A stretch of DNA of 64,000 nucleotides from Engraulis encrasicolus (lineage: Eukaryota > Chordata > Actinopteri > Clupeiformes > Engraulidae): positions 15,245,544-15,309,543 of the forward strand of contig NC_085869.1 in NCBI RefSeq assembly GCF_034702125.1, given 5' to 3'. Shown here piece by piece: positions 1 to 64,000 of the stretch. The notes under the pieces were generated by a model that had not been told where the DNA came from, searched no databases, and saw only the letters and a list, made by a program, of their open reading frames with translations. Each line of letters opens with the position of its first letter. The stretch's first letter is position 1. The translations under genes and the position numbers were made by a program.

Positions 1-63872
<63,872 letters not shown>

Positions 63873-64000
63873 CTAAGACAGTCGCAAGAATATACAACCA
63901 CACAGTGGTGGTAAAAGTGAGAATGGTGTCAAAACGGCTGATATTCACTTAAACTTGTTTTACAATGTGTGTAGTAACTTACAGTCTATAAGATACTAAC

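Noticed and set aside
63873..63948. In-frame ATG upstream of the 883-residue exon with a hydrophobic stretch (FTTTVWLYILATVL), as if a signal peptide began a separate gene
   Set aside because: It is the translation of the pyrimidine-rich end of an intron; a good acceptor (CTTAG) lies directly before the polar sequence, and the exon is symmetric with titin phase.
63977..64000. GTAAGT-like donor near the right edge, suggesting the next upstream exon
   Set aside because: Reading back in the expected phase meets a TAG within 18 bases, and the acceptor would be outside or within the last bases. Not enough sequence to call.

Overview
The window is the inside of one giant gene on the minus strand: a titin (connectin) gene, almost certainly from a teleost fish. 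The identification rests on about 98 immunoglobulin (Ig) and fibronectin type III (FnIII) domains, nearly all on phase-1 exons, arranged in titin's own super-repeat patterns and preceded by a PEVK region. The fish assignment is an inference. It rests on the short intron-rich layout, a tRNA-derived SINE with a TAATG-type tail, many small palindromic DNA transposons, and protein sequence close to but clearly different from mammalian titin. I cannot say which of the teleost titin paralogues this is. Neither end of the gene is present: the N-terminal I-band and Z-disc lie beyond base 64000, and the rest of the A-band and M-line lie to the left of base 1.

Reading with the gene, right to left. (1) 63872-61224 is one 883-residue exon rich in Ser/Thr/Glu/Lys/Gln with no Ig or PEVK repeat. 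(2) 60879-55713 holds 19 small PEVK exons of 16-41 residues, many copies of one module ending EEVTPQKG. (3) 55267-53582 is a 562-residue Glu/Lys/Pro-rich exon. (4) 53093-52700 encodes a short Gly/Arg-rich hinge. (5) 52700-35460 encodes the distal tandem-Ig segment, 22 Ig domains. (6) 35330-27756 is the I-band/A-band transition: 13 domains, FnIII x3, Ig, FnIII x2, Ig, FnIII x6. (7) 27626-9643 is the D-zone: exactly six 7-domain super-repeats (Ig-Fn2-Ig-Fn3), called D1-D6 here. (8) 9548-1 is the start of the C-zone: one full 11-domain super-repeat (Ig-Fn2-Ig-Fn3-Ig-Fn3, C1) and all but the last domain of a second (C2).

These parts make one filament. The 883-residue exon, PEVK and tandem Ig are extensible I-band spring. 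The D- and C-zones are the thick-filament-bound ruler for myosin and myosin-binding protein C. I resolve 123 exons. Their boundaries were placed by hand from GT/AG consensus, reading phase and domain ends; they are internally consistent (every phase-1 exon, and every pair making one split domain, sums to a multiple of three) but have not been checked against a transcript.

The points most worth a second look are the 883-residue exon; five charged low-complexity insertions inside folded D-zone domains (polyglutamate, Glu-Pro, PEVK-like and Lys-Glu-Ala tracts); a 2,955-nt exon that fuses ten domains; tandemly amplified PEVK exon-intron units with two decayed copies; and a four-Ig super-repeat in the distal tandem-Ig segment. 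No other protein-coding gene, rRNA or tRNA gene or CRISPR array was seen. The plus-strand open frames are antisense shadows of titin exons or short intronic frames.
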